Assembly (NCBI RefSeq): GCF_040546815.1
Contig: NZ_JBEPOO010000001.1
Span: 1,302,001-1,366,000, forward strand
Origin: Devosia sp. 2618
Lineage (GTDB): Bacteria; Pseudomonadota; Alphaproteobacteria; Rhizobiales; Devosiaceae
Direction: 5' to 3'
Length of the DNA: 64,000 nucleotides
Positions 42,414-52,478 of the stretch are shown here, piece after piece. Every line of letters starts with the position of its first letter. Within the stretch, counting starts at the first letter, position 1. The notes beneath the pieces were generated by a model, which was not told the origin of the DNA, did not search any database, and saw only the letters and a program-made list of their open reading frames with translations. Made by a program: the position numbers and the translations under genes.

Positions 42414-43907
42414 TTACTTGGCCTTCTGGATGTCGTAGGCGAAGAACTGCGAGTTCAGGCCGTTGACCGGGTATCCCGTGACGTTCGAGGCAGAGACCAC
42501 GATCTGGGGATAGAGGTAGAGCCAGTTGCTGGCCGCGTCCTCGGCGATGATCTTGTTGGCTTCGGTGAGCTTGGCAGTCTGCTCATCGACCGAGACAGCC
42601 GATTCCGCATCAGCGATCAACTTGACGACCTCCGGGTTGTTGTAGCCCCAGTAGAAGTCTGGATTGCCGTAAAACACGATATCGCGGTGGTTGACGTGTT
42701 CCTGCAGCGTCGCCTGGAAGTTCTTCTCCTGGTAGACCTTGGTGTACCATTCGTTGGCGGTGATGATGTTGATGTTCGCCTTGACGCCGATCTTGGCAAA
42801 CTCGCTCTGCAGGAACTGGGCGACCAGTGGATGCGGATCGTAGTCAGGGGTGTCGATGGTGAACTCGAAGCCATCTGGATAGCCAGCTTCGGTCAGCAGT
42901 TCCTTGGCGCTGTCTGGGTTGTAGGCATCAACGCCGGTCAGATCGACATACCATGGGTCGGTTGGCGGAACGAACGAGCCGATCAGCGTGCCGTAGTCAC
43001 CCCAGATGGAGTTCAGCAGCTTTGCCTTGTCGACGGCGCGGGCGAGAGCCTTGCGAACCTTGACGTTGTCGAACGGTGCGACGCGGTCGTTATAGGCCAG
43101 GATTTCCTTGGTGGTCGAAGCGCCTTCGGTGACGGTGTAGGCGGCGTTGCCGCTGAACTGCGCCAGTGAATCGGGGCTCTGAACCGAGGTGATGACATCA
43201 ACGGCGTTGGTCAGCAGCGCGTTGTTGAGCGCGGTTGCGTCGGTGAAATACTGGTAGACGACTTCGCCATTGGTTGGCTTGTCGCCCCAATAGCCGTCAA
43301 AGCGGGCGAGGGACAGGGCCGAACCGCGACGCCATTCTTCGAGCTTGTAGGGGCCGGTGCCGTCTTCGGTTGCGGTGATGTCGGCAGCCTTGTCGTTGAC
43401 GATCCAGACGTAGCTGAGATTGTAAGGCAGCGAGATGGAGCGAGCAGAAAGGGTGATGACGACGGTATTGTCGTCTGGTGTCTCGATGCCAGTGATGGTC
43501 GAGAGGCTCTTCTTGCGCGAGCTCTTGGAGGTTTCGGCAGTAACGCGCTCGATGGAGTATTTCACATCGGCAGCGGTCAGAGGCTCACCGGAGTGAAATG
43601 TGACGCCGTCCTTGAGGGTGAATGTATAGGTCAGGCCATCTTCGCTGACCTTGTAGTCGGCGGAGAGCTTTGGCTCGACGGTGCCGGCATCGGTCAGCTG
43701 GAAGAGAGCTTCGTAAACGTTGCCGTTGAAGGCTTCGTTGATGCCCTGGCCAGCGCCAGCGGTGTTATCGAGGTTCTGTGGCTCATAGAGCGAACCGATA
43801 CGGATGGTGGCGTCGGCGTCGTAATCCTGGGCGAAAACGGCCGGGGAAACGGCAACGCTTGCGAGCAGGGCGGCAACCAGCAGGTTGCGGCGGGAGATAA
43901 TCGACAT
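42414..43907 (-). CDS. Oligopeptide ABC transporter substrate-binding protein
   Basis: 497 residues from ATG 43907 (MSISRR-type twin-basic start, MSIISRRNLLVAALLASVAV), chosen because GGGAGGAGT-like purines precede it on the plus-strand complement and the signal peptide then begins correctly. Cleavage is near AVFAQD. SBP_bac_5 motifs: LKDGVTFHSGEPLTAADVKY and LTEAGYPDGFEFTIDTPDYD. No match to the operator found before locus 1 is present upstream, so the two transporters are probably regulated differently. Confidence 0.9.
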   Translation of the reverse strand: MSIISRRNLLVAALLASVAVSPAVFAQDYDADATIRIGSLYEPQNLDNTAGAGQGINEAFNGNVYEALFQLTDAGTVEPKLSADYKVSEDGLTYTFTLKDGVTFHSGEPLTAADVKYSIERVTAETSKSSRKKSLSTITGIETPDDNTVVITLSARSISLPYNLSYVWIVNDKAADITATEDGTGPYKLEEWRRGSALSLARFDGYWGDKPTNGEVVYQYFTDATALNNALLTNAVDVITSVQSPDSLAQFSGNAAYTVTEGASTTKEILAYNDRVAPFDNVKVRKALARAVDKAKLLNSIWGDYGTLIGSFVPPTDPWYVDLTGVDAYNPDSAKELLTEAGYPDGFEFTIDTPDYDPHPLVAQFLQSEFAKIGVKANINIITANEWYTKVYQEKNFQATLQEHVNHRDIVFYGNPDFYWGYNNPEVVKLIADAESAVSVDEQTAKLTEANKIIAEDAASNWLYLYPQIVVSASNVTGYPVNGLNSQFFAYDIQKAK

Positions 43908-44300
43908 GGGAGGAGTCCTGTCAGTGGGTGAGTGCGGACGCTCCGCCCACAACTCTTGAGCAACAAATATCGCTTTCCCAACCAAAACCCCATCCGCAGG
44001 TTAGTTTATAAATGCATGTTCCTTGGGCGGGTAGAAATGACTTCCTGCGCCAACCATGCGGGTGAAAATCTCATTTCAGAGACAGCCATGGATGCGCCGA
44101 AGGTCTGCCGGGCGGGCTTTGGGTCGAACGGTGGGATTGTCGTCCTAGGACCGTGCGGGTGCCCAGGATGATCTGGCTGCGCTTGAGGCACGTCCAATGG
44201 CGTTAGAAGCCTCCACAGACTAACCCGGCAATAATCCTTCGATTGATTTCGGCGTCCCGGGCCGCATGCGAACGTTCCTTGTCTTTTTCTGGGGGAGCGC
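43908..44300. other. Non-coding region between oligopeptide locus 2 and the secretion island
   Basis: This 393-base stretch carries the divergent promoters of the binding-protein gene (minus) and the giant secreted protein (plus). GGGGGAG just before 44301 is the ribosome-binding site of the latter. No convincing repeat, operator or open frame was seen. Confidence 0.5.
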
Positions 44301-47300
44301 ATGAAAACCTACAGCAATTCTGTTCTTGCCCAGTCCATCACGCTGTCCAGCAAGTTTTCGGGACGCGCGACGCGCTCCGTCGTTCAAACGCGTGAGCCGT
44401 CGGATGGCTCGAAGTCTGTCGTGCGGTATCGGCGTGACGGTGGACGGTCGTGGGGCGCTTTGGCTTCGGGCGAAGGGGGCGGTTTTCACGGGCACGACAA
44501 GCATGGCTTGCACCAAGTGTTTTCGGGCAAAGGTGATGGGGCCCCAGGGCGGAACTACGCGGTAACATCGTCCTACGCGGACCCGCTTTCGGTGGTTTCG
44601 ACAGGACCGGTGCTGTCGCCAACAGCGCCGGTGACCGCATCGGAAACGTCGATTCAGCCGGCGGCGCCTGTGCTGTCGCCGGTTGCGCCTGCGGCGACGA
44701 CGCCGGCGGTGGTGCCTGCGCCGACGACAGGATTTCAGATTGCGCCGGTCGACGCGCCGGCAGCCACAGCGCCCGATGCGGCGGAGGCTTCGGCGGCGGT
44801 TGTTGACTGGCGCGCGAGCTGGCTGGCCGCTGCGGCACAGACGCCATGCGGGTCTTGCACCGGGCGCGCCTGCACCATGTGCTCGGTGCGCACGGGTGGC
44901 CCGGCAGCAGGCAATGGCAAGCCGACGGGCTATGCGCCGCGCACGCTGATATTTTACGACCCATCCGAAGAGGCAGCAGGCGCCGAAAAGATTGCGCCGG
45001 CTCTGACTGTGCCGTCGGCACGCACCGACAACGCTGGCACTTCGTCACTCACAGCGGCTGCGGCGCCCAATGCCATCGTGCTTGAAAACCAGAAGCAGGG
45101 CACGCCGGAAAGCGTCTGGATGATCGGCAAGGCCGATGCGTCCATCGAAGGCTATGCGGCGGAGTTCACGCTCAACCACGGCCAGAGGGTCGACTTCAAG
45201 ATCAACACCGATTCCAAGAACTACCGCGTCGATATCTATCGGCTGGGCTATTATGGCGGCGATGGCGCGCGGCTGGTGCACACGATCAATCGCACCCTCA
45301 CCACGGCGCAGGGCCAGCCGGTGCCGCTGTTTGACCCCACCACAAAGCTGGTGGATGCCGGCAATTGGTCGGTTTCGACATCCTGGGACATTCCGGCGGA
45401 TGCCGTTTCGGGCGTCTATTTCGCCAAGCTGACGCGGCTCGATGGTTCGGGCGGCGAGAACATGATCCCGTTCATCGTGCGCGACGACCAGGCACCGAGC
45501 GACATTACCTTCCAGACATCCGACACGACTTGGCAGGCCTATAACTGGTGGGGCGGCTACAATTTTTACGGCGGCATCGATGCGGGCGGGAGGGAAGGGC
45601 GCGCCAGTGCGGTGAGCTATAACCGGCCGATCATTTCGCGCGACGGTGGCTTTTCCGCAGGGCCGCAGGACTTCATCTTCGGGGCGGAATATTCGGCGAT
45701 CCGGTTCATCGAGCAGAACGGCTACGACGTCAATTACATCTCAGGCATCGATAGCGCGTCCAATGCGGCGCAGCTGCTGAATAGCAAGATTTTCCTGTCG
45801 GTCGGGCATGACGAATACTGGTCGGGCGAGCAGCGGGCGAATGTCGAAGCGGCACGCGATGCGGGCGTCAACCTGTCATTCTGGAGCGGCAACGAGGTCT
45901 ATTGGGAGACGCGCTGGGAATCGAGCATCGATGGCACGGGCACGCCCTACAAGACGCTGGTTTCGTATAAGGAGCGCTGGGACAACGCCAATAGCGACGT
46001 CAATGGCACAACCTCGACCTGGCGCGACCCGCTGCTGGGTTCAGGCAAGCCGGAAAACAGCCTGACAGGCACGATCTTTACGGTCGATTCCTACCGGCTC
46101 GATGCCATCGATGTACCCTATGATATGTCGAACCTGCGCTTCTGGAGCAATACGGCCGTGGCCGGGATTGAGCCCGGCGAGGTCTATACGCTGACCAAGA
46201 ACCTGCTCGGCTATGAGTGGGACTCCGATCTGGACAACGGCTTCCGGCCAGCCGGGTTGGTGCCACTGTCGTCGACCACGGTCGATGTCAATTCCCTGCT
46301 GCTCGACTATGGCAATGCCGTGGGGCCGGGCACGGCGCAACACAGTCTGACGCTTTATCGTGCGCCCAGCGGCGCCTTGGTGTTCGGCGCAGGTACGGTC
46401 TACTGGTCATGGGGGCTCGATAGCCATCACGACAATGAAGCGACGCCGATCGACCGCAATGTGCAGCAGTCGATGATCAACCTTTTTGCCGATATGGGCG
46501 TGCAGCCGACGACGCTGATGCAGAGCCTCGTGGCAGCCAATCAGACCACTGATCATCTCGCGCCGACCAGCATCATCACCTCGCCGACAGCGGCGGGCGC
46601 ACTGACGGCGGCGCAGACTGTGACCATCACGGGGACGGCGACCGATGCGGGTGGTGGACTGGTATCGGTGGTGGAAGTGTCGACCAATGGAGGCACCACA
46701 TGGCACAGGGCGACCGGGCGCGGAAACTGGACCTATAGCTGGACGCCGATCATTGGCGGCAACTACACGATCCTGTCGCGGGCAGTCGATGACAGCGTCA
46801 ACCTGGAGACGCCCAGCACCGGCATAACGGTCAATGTGAGCCAGGGTGGTTCGGGCAATCTGTTTGGGCCAAACGAAACCCCAGCAACGCCCTATGTGGT
46901 CGATCCGACGCCAGTCAATGTCGGCGTCACCTTCAGCGCCAACACGTCGGGCAGCATTGTGGGACTGCGCTACTTCAAGGGCGCGGGCAATACCGGCCAG
47001 CATATCGGCTCGCTCTGGACCTCGACCGGGACGCTGCTGTCGAAAGCCACGTTCCAGAACGAAACGGCCAGCGGCTGGCAGACGGTGATCTTTGATGCGC
47101 CGATCTCTATTACGGCTGGAACCACCTATGTCGCGAGCTATTACGGCACGCTCGGCTATGCTGCATCGTCGAACTATTTCGTGTCTCCGCATACACGCGG
47201 CGCGCTGACCTCGACCAATGGCGTCTACACCTATGCCAACCAGAACGCGTTCCCAACCATCTCGTCATCGGGCACCAATTACTGGGTCGATGTGGTGTTC

Positions 47301-49970
47301 AGTGGCGCGGTCACCGCCAACGATCCGCCGGTCGGCAACAATGACAATGGCTTTCTGGTGCAGCGCAACACGCCGATTACCTTTTCGGCGGCAACATTGC
47401 TGGCCAACGATACCGATCCCAACAACGACCCGCTGACCATTATCGGGGCAGGGGCAGCGTCGGGTGGCACGGTGACCTTTAACGCACAGGCGCAGACCAT
47501 CACCTTCACGCCCAATGCCGGTTACACCGGGACGGCGACGTTCGGATATTCGATTTCGGACGGTCGCGGCGGCACCGGTTCGGCCATGGTCAGTATGAAT
47601 GTGGTGACGGCGGTCAGCCAGAGTTCGCTGTTCCAGCCCAGCGACACGCCGAGCAGCCTTTCCAGCACCGACACGGCCCATGTCAATCTGGGCGTCAAGT
47701 TCGTGGCGTCGGCAGCGGGGATCATCACCGGGATCAAATACTACAAGAGCGCCACTGACGTCGGCACCCATACCGGCTCGCTGTGGAGCAGCACCGGAAC
47801 GCTACTGGCCTCGGCGACCTTTGAAAACGAGACTGCGAGTGGCTGGCAGACGCTGAGCTTCAGCAATCCCGTCCAGATCGCGGCGGGGGCGACCTATACG
47901 GCCAGCTTCCACAGCAATGGCCACTATGCCACGACGCCCAACTACTTCACGACGGCCCATACCAACGGGCTGCTGACCGCACCGGCGGCCGGCAATGGCG
48001 TGTTCACCTATGGCATCGGCAATGTCATGCCGACCAGCACCTATGGCAACACCAATTACTGGGTCGATGTGGTGATGAACTCGACCGCCAGCACCAACCA
48101 GGCGCCCGTTGCAACGAATGATAGCGGCTTCACGACGCCGCTCAATACGGCCCTGACGCTGGCAGCCAGCGCCTTGCTGGCCAATGACACGGACCCCGAC
48201 AGCGATCCGCTTTCGGTGACCGGCGTCAGCAATGCGGTCAATGGCACGGTGACGTTCAACGTCCAGACCAACAGTGTGCTATTCACCCCGACGGCGGGCT
48301 ATTCGGGGGCGGCGTCCTTTGTCTATGCCATTGCCGATGGGCGTGGTGGCACGTCCAACGCGACGGTCAATCTCACCATTGCTGCCGCACCCAATCGGCC
48401 GCCGGTTGCCGGCAATGACAGCGGCTACACCACGGCGCAGGGGCAGGCGCTGCAGATCGCCGCCGCTGCGCTGCTGGGCAATGACACCGACCCCGACGGC
48501 GATCCGCTGACCATTACCGGCGTCAGCGGCGCGGCCAATGGCACGGTCGCGTTCAACGCCCAGACCAATATCGTGACCTTCACGCCAAACGCCGGTTACA
48601 CGGGCGCGGCGAGCTTTAACTATGCCGTGGCCGATGGCCGGGGCGGGACCGCATCGGCGGCGGTGGCGCTGAACGTTACAACGCCGATCACCGGCAGTAC
48701 GGTGTTTGCCGCCAATGCCACGCCTGCGACAGCCAACATCAATGACAGTGCATCGGTTGAACTCGGGATGCGGTTCACGGTCGCCTCGGCAGGCTTCATC
48801 ACCGGCGTGCGCTTCTACAAGGGTGCACAGAATGTCGGCACCCATACCGGCACGCTGTGGAGTGCCACCGGCACCCAGCTGGGCACGGTGACTTTCGGCA
48901 ATGAGACGGCGTCGGGCTGGCAATCGGCCAGCTTCAGCAACCCGATCGCGGTCTCGGCGGGCACCAGCTACATCGTATCCTACCATGCGCCAAACGGCCA
49001 CTATTCGGCCACCGGCGCCTATTTCGGCACGGCTACAACCAATGGCCAGCTGACCGCACCGCAGAGCGTTACGGGCAGCACCAATGGCCTCTTCACCTAC
49101 GGCTCCAACACAGTCCTGCCGACCAGCAGTTACAATGCCACCAATTACTGGGTCGACGTCTATTACCAGCAAGGCGCCAATACAGCGCCGGTTGCCAACA
49201 ATGACAGCGGCCTGACCACCCAGCGCAACGCGCCGCTGCAGATCGCGGTGGCTACACTGCTGGCCAACGACACCGACGCCAATGGCGATCCGCTGGTGGT
49301 GACGGGCGTCAGCGGGGCAACGAACGGCACGGTGAGCTTTAACCCCCAGACCAATATCGTGACCTTCACGCCCAATACCGACTATTCCGGCGCTGCGAGC
49401 TTTAGCTACGCGATCTCGGATGGGCGAGGGGGCACGGCATCGGCAAATGTGGGGCTGACAGTCGCGCCACCGGTCGCCGGAACGTCGCTGTTTCCCAATA
49501 CGGCAGTGCCGACCACAACGACGGTCAACGATCCGAACGGGGTCGAGCTGGGCATGAAGTTCACCAGCTCGCAGGCCGGCACGATCACCGGCGTGCGCTT
49601 CTACAAAGGCGCGCAGAACACCGGCACCCATACCGGGACGCTGTGGAGTTCGGCGGGCGTCAAACTCGGCACCCTGACGTTCCAGAACGAAACGGCAAGC
49701 GGCTGGCAGACCGCGTCCTTCGCGACGCCAATCGCCATCACGGCCGGCACGACCTACATCGTGTCCTATCACAGCAATGGCAATTACTCGGCGAGCGCCA
49801 ACGGCTTCGCATCGCCCGTCACCTCGGGGCCGCTCACGGCGCCTTCGAGCGCGTCGAGCGGCGGTAACGGCCTTTATGCCTATGGCGGCGCCAGCGCCTT
49901 CCCGACCAACAGCTACAACGCCTCCAACTACTATGTCGACGTGGTCTTTAACGGACAGCTGGCGTCCTGA
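44301..49970 (+). CDS. Giant secreted protein: DMFase-beta-like domain, Ig-like domain, DUF4082 and cadherin-like repeats
   Basis: 1889 residues, no Sec signal peptide. Residues 1-180 are low-complexity (Gly/His, then Pro/Ala). Four cysteines, C183-x2-C-x4-C-x2-C194, follow, and I see no other cysteine. About 255-745 resembles the C-terminal domain of the N,N-dimethylformamidase beta subunit (VDIYRLGYYGGDGARL, TWQAYNWWGGYNFYG, VGHDEYWSGEQR). About 747-848 is Ig-like (VVEVSTNGGTTWHR). Then DUF4082 units at about 854-1004, 1109-1260, 1467-1622 and 1729-1889 alternate with cadherin-like units (NDTDPDGDPLTITGV) at about 1009, 1268, 1367 and 1629. Type I exporter genes follow, so it is probably exported by them. 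Activity on any amide is unproven. Confidence 0.88.
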   Translation: MKTYSNSVLAQSITLSSKFSGRATRSVVQTREPSDGSKSVVRYRRDGGRSWGALASGEGGGFHGHDKHGLHQVFSGKGDGAPGRNYAVTSSYADPLSVVSTGPVLSPTAPVTASETSIQPAAPVLSPVAPAATTPAVVPAPTTGFQIAPVDAPAATAPDAAEASAAVVDWRASWLAAAAQTPCGSCTGRACTMCSVRTGGPAAGNGKPTGYAPRTLIFYDPSEEAAGAEKIAPALTVPSARTDNAGTSSLTAAAAPNAIVLENQKQGTPESVWMIGKADASIEGYAAEFTLNHGQRVDFKINTDSKNYRVDIYRLGYYGGDGARLVHTINRTLTTAQGQPVPLFDPTTKLVDAGNWSVSTSWDIPADAVSGVYFAKLTRLDGSGGENMIPFIVRDDQAPSDITFQTSDTTWQAYNWWGGYNFYGGIDAGGREGRASAVSYNRPIISRDGGFSAGPQDFIFGAEYSAIRFIEQNGYDVNYISGIDSASNAAQLLNSKIFLSVGHDEYWSGEQRANVEAARDAGVNLSFWSGNEVYWETRWESSIDGTGTPYKTLVSYKERWDNANSDVNGTTSTWRDPLLGSGKPENSLTGTIFTVDSYRLDAIDVPYDMSNLRFWSNTAVAGIEPGEVYTLTKNLLGYEWDSDLDNGFRPAGLVPLSSTTVDVNSLLLDYGNAVGPGTAQHSLTLYRAPSGALVFGAGTVYWSWGLDSHHDNEATPIDRNVQQSMINLFADMGVQPTTLMQSLVAANQTTDHLAPTSIITSPTAAGALTAAQTVTITGTATDAGGGLVSVVEVSTNGGTTWHRATGRGNWTYSWTPIIGGNYTILSRAVDDSVNLETPSTGITVNVSQGGSGNLFGPNETPATPYVVDPTPVNVGVTFSANTSGSIVGLRYFKGAGNTGQHIGSLWTSTGTLLSKATFQNETASGWQTVIFDAPISITAGTTYVASYYGTLGYAASSNYFVSPHTRGALTSTNGVYTYANQNAFPTISSSGTNYWVDVVFSGAVTANDPPVGNNDNGFLVQRNTPITFSAATLLANDTDPNNDPLTIIGAGAASGGTVTFNAQAQTITFTPNAGYTGTATFGYSISDGRGGTGSAMVSMNVVTAVSQSSLFQPSDTPSSLSSTDTAHVNLGVKFVASAAGIITGIKYYKSATDVGTHTGSLWSSTGTLLASATFENETASGWQTLSFSNPVQIAAGATYTASFHSNGHYATTPNYFTTAHTNGLLTAPAAGNGVFTYGIGNVMPTSTYGNTNYWVDVVMNSTASTNQAPVATNDSGFTTPLNTALTLAASALLANDTDPDSDPLSVTGVSNAVNGTVTFNVQTNSVLFTPTAGYSGAASFVYAIADGRGGTSNATVNLTIAAAPNRPPVAGNDSGYTTAQGQALQIAAAALLGNDTDPDGDPLTITGVSGAANGTVAFNAQTNIVTFTPNAGYTGAASFNYAVADGRGGTASAAVALNVTTPITGSTVFAANATPATANINDSASVELGMRFTVASAGFITGVRFYKGAQNVGTHTGTLWSATGTQLGTVTFGNETASGWQSASFSNPIAVSAGTSYIVSYHAPNGHYSATGAYFGTATTNGQLTAPQSVTGSTNGLFTYGSNTVLPTSSYNATNYWVDVYYQQGANTAPVANNDSGLTTQRNAPLQIAVATLLANDTDANGDPLVVTGVSGATNGTVSFNPQTNIVTFTPNTDYSGAASFSYAISDGRGGTASANVGLTVAPPVAGTSLFPNTAVPTTTTVNDPNGVELGMKFTSSQAGTITGVRFYKGAQNTGTHTGTLWSSAGVKLGTLTFQNETASGWQTASFATPIAITAGTTYIVSYHSNGNYSASANGFASPVTSGPLTAPSSASSGGNGLYAYGGASAFPTNSYNASNYYVDVVFNGQLAS

Positions 49971-49998
49971 GCCGGCATCAGAACAGGGAACAACTATC

Positions 49999-50307
49999 AT
50001 GCAAGGCGAACTCTACGCCGACGCTATCGGAGAAATCACCGTGACGGGAACGGTGGTGCGCATCGACCTGGTGAGCCTGTCGGCCACCATGCGCGATGAC
50101 ACCGGCCAACCTGTGCCGGAGCTGCGCCAACGCATCGTCATGTCGCTCGAAGGCTTCGCCAACAGTTTTGATGTGCTGCAAAAGGCCATGAACGGGCTGA
50201 TCGAGGCGGGCGCCATTCGCCGCAACGAGCCCGATGATGTGGTCGTGCCGGTCAAGGGCAAGACCAATGGCAATGGCCACCACAATTCGTCACCCAACTT
50301 TGCCTGA
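49999..50307 (+). CDS. Small unknown protein in the type I secretion operon
   Basis: 102 residues starting MQGELYADAIGEITVTGTVV. A beta-rich first half (GTVVRIDLVSLSATMRDDTG) leads to ELRQRIVMSLEGFANSFDVL and a helix QKAMNGLIEAGAIRR, then a disordered tail rich in Asn/Gly/His. No signal peptide. The RIVMS...F...V..KAMN..I..G segment recalls small DUF3467-like proteins, but I cannot assign it firmly. It lies 28 bases behind the giant gene and 20 before the exporter gene. A role as chaperone or export helper is inference. Confidence 0.75.
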   Translation: MQGELYADAIGEITVTGTVVRIDLVSLSATMRDDTGQPVPELRQRIVMSLEGFANSFDVLQKAMNGLIEAGAIRRNEPDDVVVPVKGKTNGNGHHNSSPNFA

Positions 50308-50327
50308 GAGGCGGCGCACGCGCCATC

Positions 50328-52478
50328 ATGCAGCCCCCAGTTCAGACCGGCCCGGAATGTCTTGCGGCCACCTTGCGACACCATGGTTTTGATGGCGACG
50401 CCGAACGGTTGATCGCCGAATATGCCATTCGCGACGAGGGGGTCGGGTTCGACCTCATGCTGCGCATGGCCCGCGACGCAGGGCTCAAGGCGCGCCGGAC
50501 CAGGTTGAAACCTGCGGCTATTCTGCGCCTGGGGCAGGCCTATCCGGCGCTGGCCCGGCTACAGAACGGCAACTGGATCACGGTGCTGGGAGCAGGCAAG
50601 GACGAGGCCGGCGCGGTTGTCCTGCGCCTGTTCGATCCGCTGGCCGAGGTGCCCGGTGGACTGATCACGGTCCAGCTCGAGCAGTTTGCCAAGCACTGGA
50701 ACGGCGACCTGCTGCTGGCCAAGCGCAGCTATGCCATTGCCGATCCGGAACAGCCGTTCGGCTTCCGCTGGTTCGTGCCCGAAATCATGCATCAGGGTCG
50801 CCTGTTTGGTGATGTCGCGGTGGCGGCGCTGTTTCTCTATGCGCTCGGGCTGGCGACGCCGATGTTTTTCCAGCTGGTGATCGACAAGGTGCTGGTACAC
50901 CAGAGCTATGCCACGCTGTCGGTGCTGGCCATCGGCGTTTGCGTGTCGCTGTTGTTTGAGGCGGTGTTCGTTTTTCTACGGCGCTATCTGCTGATCTATG
51001 CCACCAACCGGATCGATATCCGTGTTGCGACCAAGACATTCCGGCATCTGCTGGATCTGCCGATCACCTTTTTCGAGCAGGCCTCGGCGGGTGTGCTGGT
51101 CAAGCACATGCAGCAATCGAGCCGCATCCGCGAGTTTCTGACCGGCAGGCTGTTTCTGACCCTGCTCGACGCGATGTCGCTGTTCGTTTTTGTGCCGGTG
51201 CTGTTTCTCTATAGCCCGACGCTGTCGATGATCGTGCTGGGCTTTAGTGCGCTGATCGGGGTGGTCGTCGCCTCGTTGATCGCGCCCTTCCGCAAGCGGC
51301 TGGCGGCGCTCTATGCAGCCGAGGGCGCGCGTCAGGGCCTGCTGGTCGAGACCGTCCACGGCATCCGCACGCTCAAGTCGCTGGCGATGGAACCGCAGCA
51401 GCGCCGCGTCTGGGACGATCGCTCCGCCCAGACCATCAACACGCGCTTCAAGGTGGAAACCATCTCGATCACCGCACAGGCGGTTACGGGGCTGCTCGAA
51501 AAACTGATGGGCGTGGCCATTATCGGTGTCGGCGCGCTGCATGTGTTTGACGGCAGCATGACGGTCGGTGCGCTGATCGCGTTCAACATGCTGGCCGGGC
51601 GCGTCTCGGGGCCGCTGGTGCAGATCGTCACCATGGTGCACGAATATCAGGAAGTGGCGCTGTCGGTGCGCATGCTGGGCGAGGTGATGAACCAGAAGGT
51701 CGAGCGCTCTGACCGTACCGAAGGCCTGCGCCCCGAACTGGTGGGCAATATCGACTTCGAGAACGTGGCGTTCCGCTATCGCTCGGACGGGCCATTCGCG
51801 CTCAACGAAATCAGTTTCACCGTGCCCGATGGCTCCATCATGGGCGTGGTGGGCCGCAGCGGCTCGGGCAAAAGCACGGTGACCCGGCTGATCCAGGGGC
51901 TGTACCCGATCCAGCAGGGTCTGATCCGCATCGGCGGGCATGACCTGCGCGAACTCGATCTCAACCACCTGCGCCGCAGCGTCGGCGTCGTGCTGCAGGA
52001 CAATTTCCTGTTTCGCGGCACGGTGCGCGAGAACATCTCCGCGGCCAAGCCGGACGCCACGTTTGAAGAAGTGGTCGAGGCGGCCAAACTGGCGGGCGCC
52101 GTGGAGTTCATCGAGCAGATGCAGCGCGGCTATGACACGCTGATAGAGGAGGGGGCCGAGAACCTCTCCGGCGGCCAGCGCCAGCGCCTGTCGATTGCGC
52201 GGGCCCTCGTCACCAATCCGAAAATCCTGATCCTCGACGAAGCCACCAGTGCGCTCGATCCAGAAAGCGAAGCCATCGTCAAACGCAGCATCAAGGGCAT
52301 CGCGGCCGGACGAACGGTAATCATCGTCTCGCATCGCCTCTCCATGCTGACCGATGCCGACGCCATTCTGGTGATCGATCGCGGCCGTCTGGTCGATGTC
52401 GGGCCGCATAGCCAATTGGTATCGCGTTGCACGACTTACCGACATCTGTGGAACCAGCAGATGAAGCTCGCAGGATGA
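50328..52478 (+). CDS. Type I secretion ABC exporter with inactive C39-like domain (HlyB/LapB type)
   Basis: 716 residues. The N-terminal 125 residues match the C39 peptidase fold, but the catalytic cysteine position is threonine (QTGPECLAATL in place of xDCGPACL) and the catalytic histidine is lost (QNGNWITVLG). It is a binding, not cleaving, domain as in HlyB. Six membrane segments lie between about 155 and 430. The ATPase has GVVGRSGSGKSTVTRLIQG, LSGGQRQRLSIARAL and ILILDEATSALD. It forms the inner-membrane part of the exporter; the outer-membrane TolC partner is not in the window. The stop overlaps the HlyD gene start. Confidence 0.93.
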   Translation: MQPPVQTGPECLAATLRHHGFDGDAERLIAEYAIRDEGVGFDLMLRMARDAGLKARRTRLKPAAILRLGQAYPALARLQNGNWITVLGAGKDEAGAVVLRLFDPLAEVPGGLITVQLEQFAKHWNGDLLLAKRSYAIADPEQPFGFRWFVPEIMHQGRLFGDVAVAALFLYALGLATPMFFQLVIDKVLVHQSYATLSVLAIGVCVSLLFEAVFVFLRRYLLIYATNRIDIRVATKTFRHLLDLPITFFEQASAGVLVKHMQQSSRIREFLTGRLFLTLLDAMSLFVFVPVLFLYSPTLSMIVLGFSALIGVVVASLIAPFRKRLAALYAAEGARQGLLVETVHGIRTLKSLAMEPQQRRVWDDRSAQTINTRFKVETISITAQAVTGLLEKLMGVAIIGVGALHVFDGSMTVGALIAFNMLAGRVSGPLVQIVTMVHEYQEVALSVRMLGEVMNQKVERSDRTEGLRPELVGNIDFENVAFRYRSDGPFALNEISFTVPDGSIMGVVGRSGSGKSTVTRLIQGLYPIQQGLIRIGGHDLRELDLNHLRRSVGVVLQDNFLFRGTVRENISAAKPDATFEEVVEAAKLAGAVEFIEQMQRGYDTLIEEGAENLSGGQRQRLSIARALVTNPKILILDEATSALDPESEAIVKRSIKGIAAGRTVIIVSHRLSMLTDADAILVIDRGRLVDVGPHSQLVSRCTTYRHLWNQQMKLAG

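Noticed and set aside
43908..44300. Search for the TTGACCG-type operator before oligopeptide locus 2
   Set aside because: No matching half-sites found; locus 2 is not included in the proposed regulon.
48279..50000. 573-codon minus-strand frame inside the giant secreted protein
   Set aside because: It follows the repeat period of the plus-strand modules and shows no independent domain.
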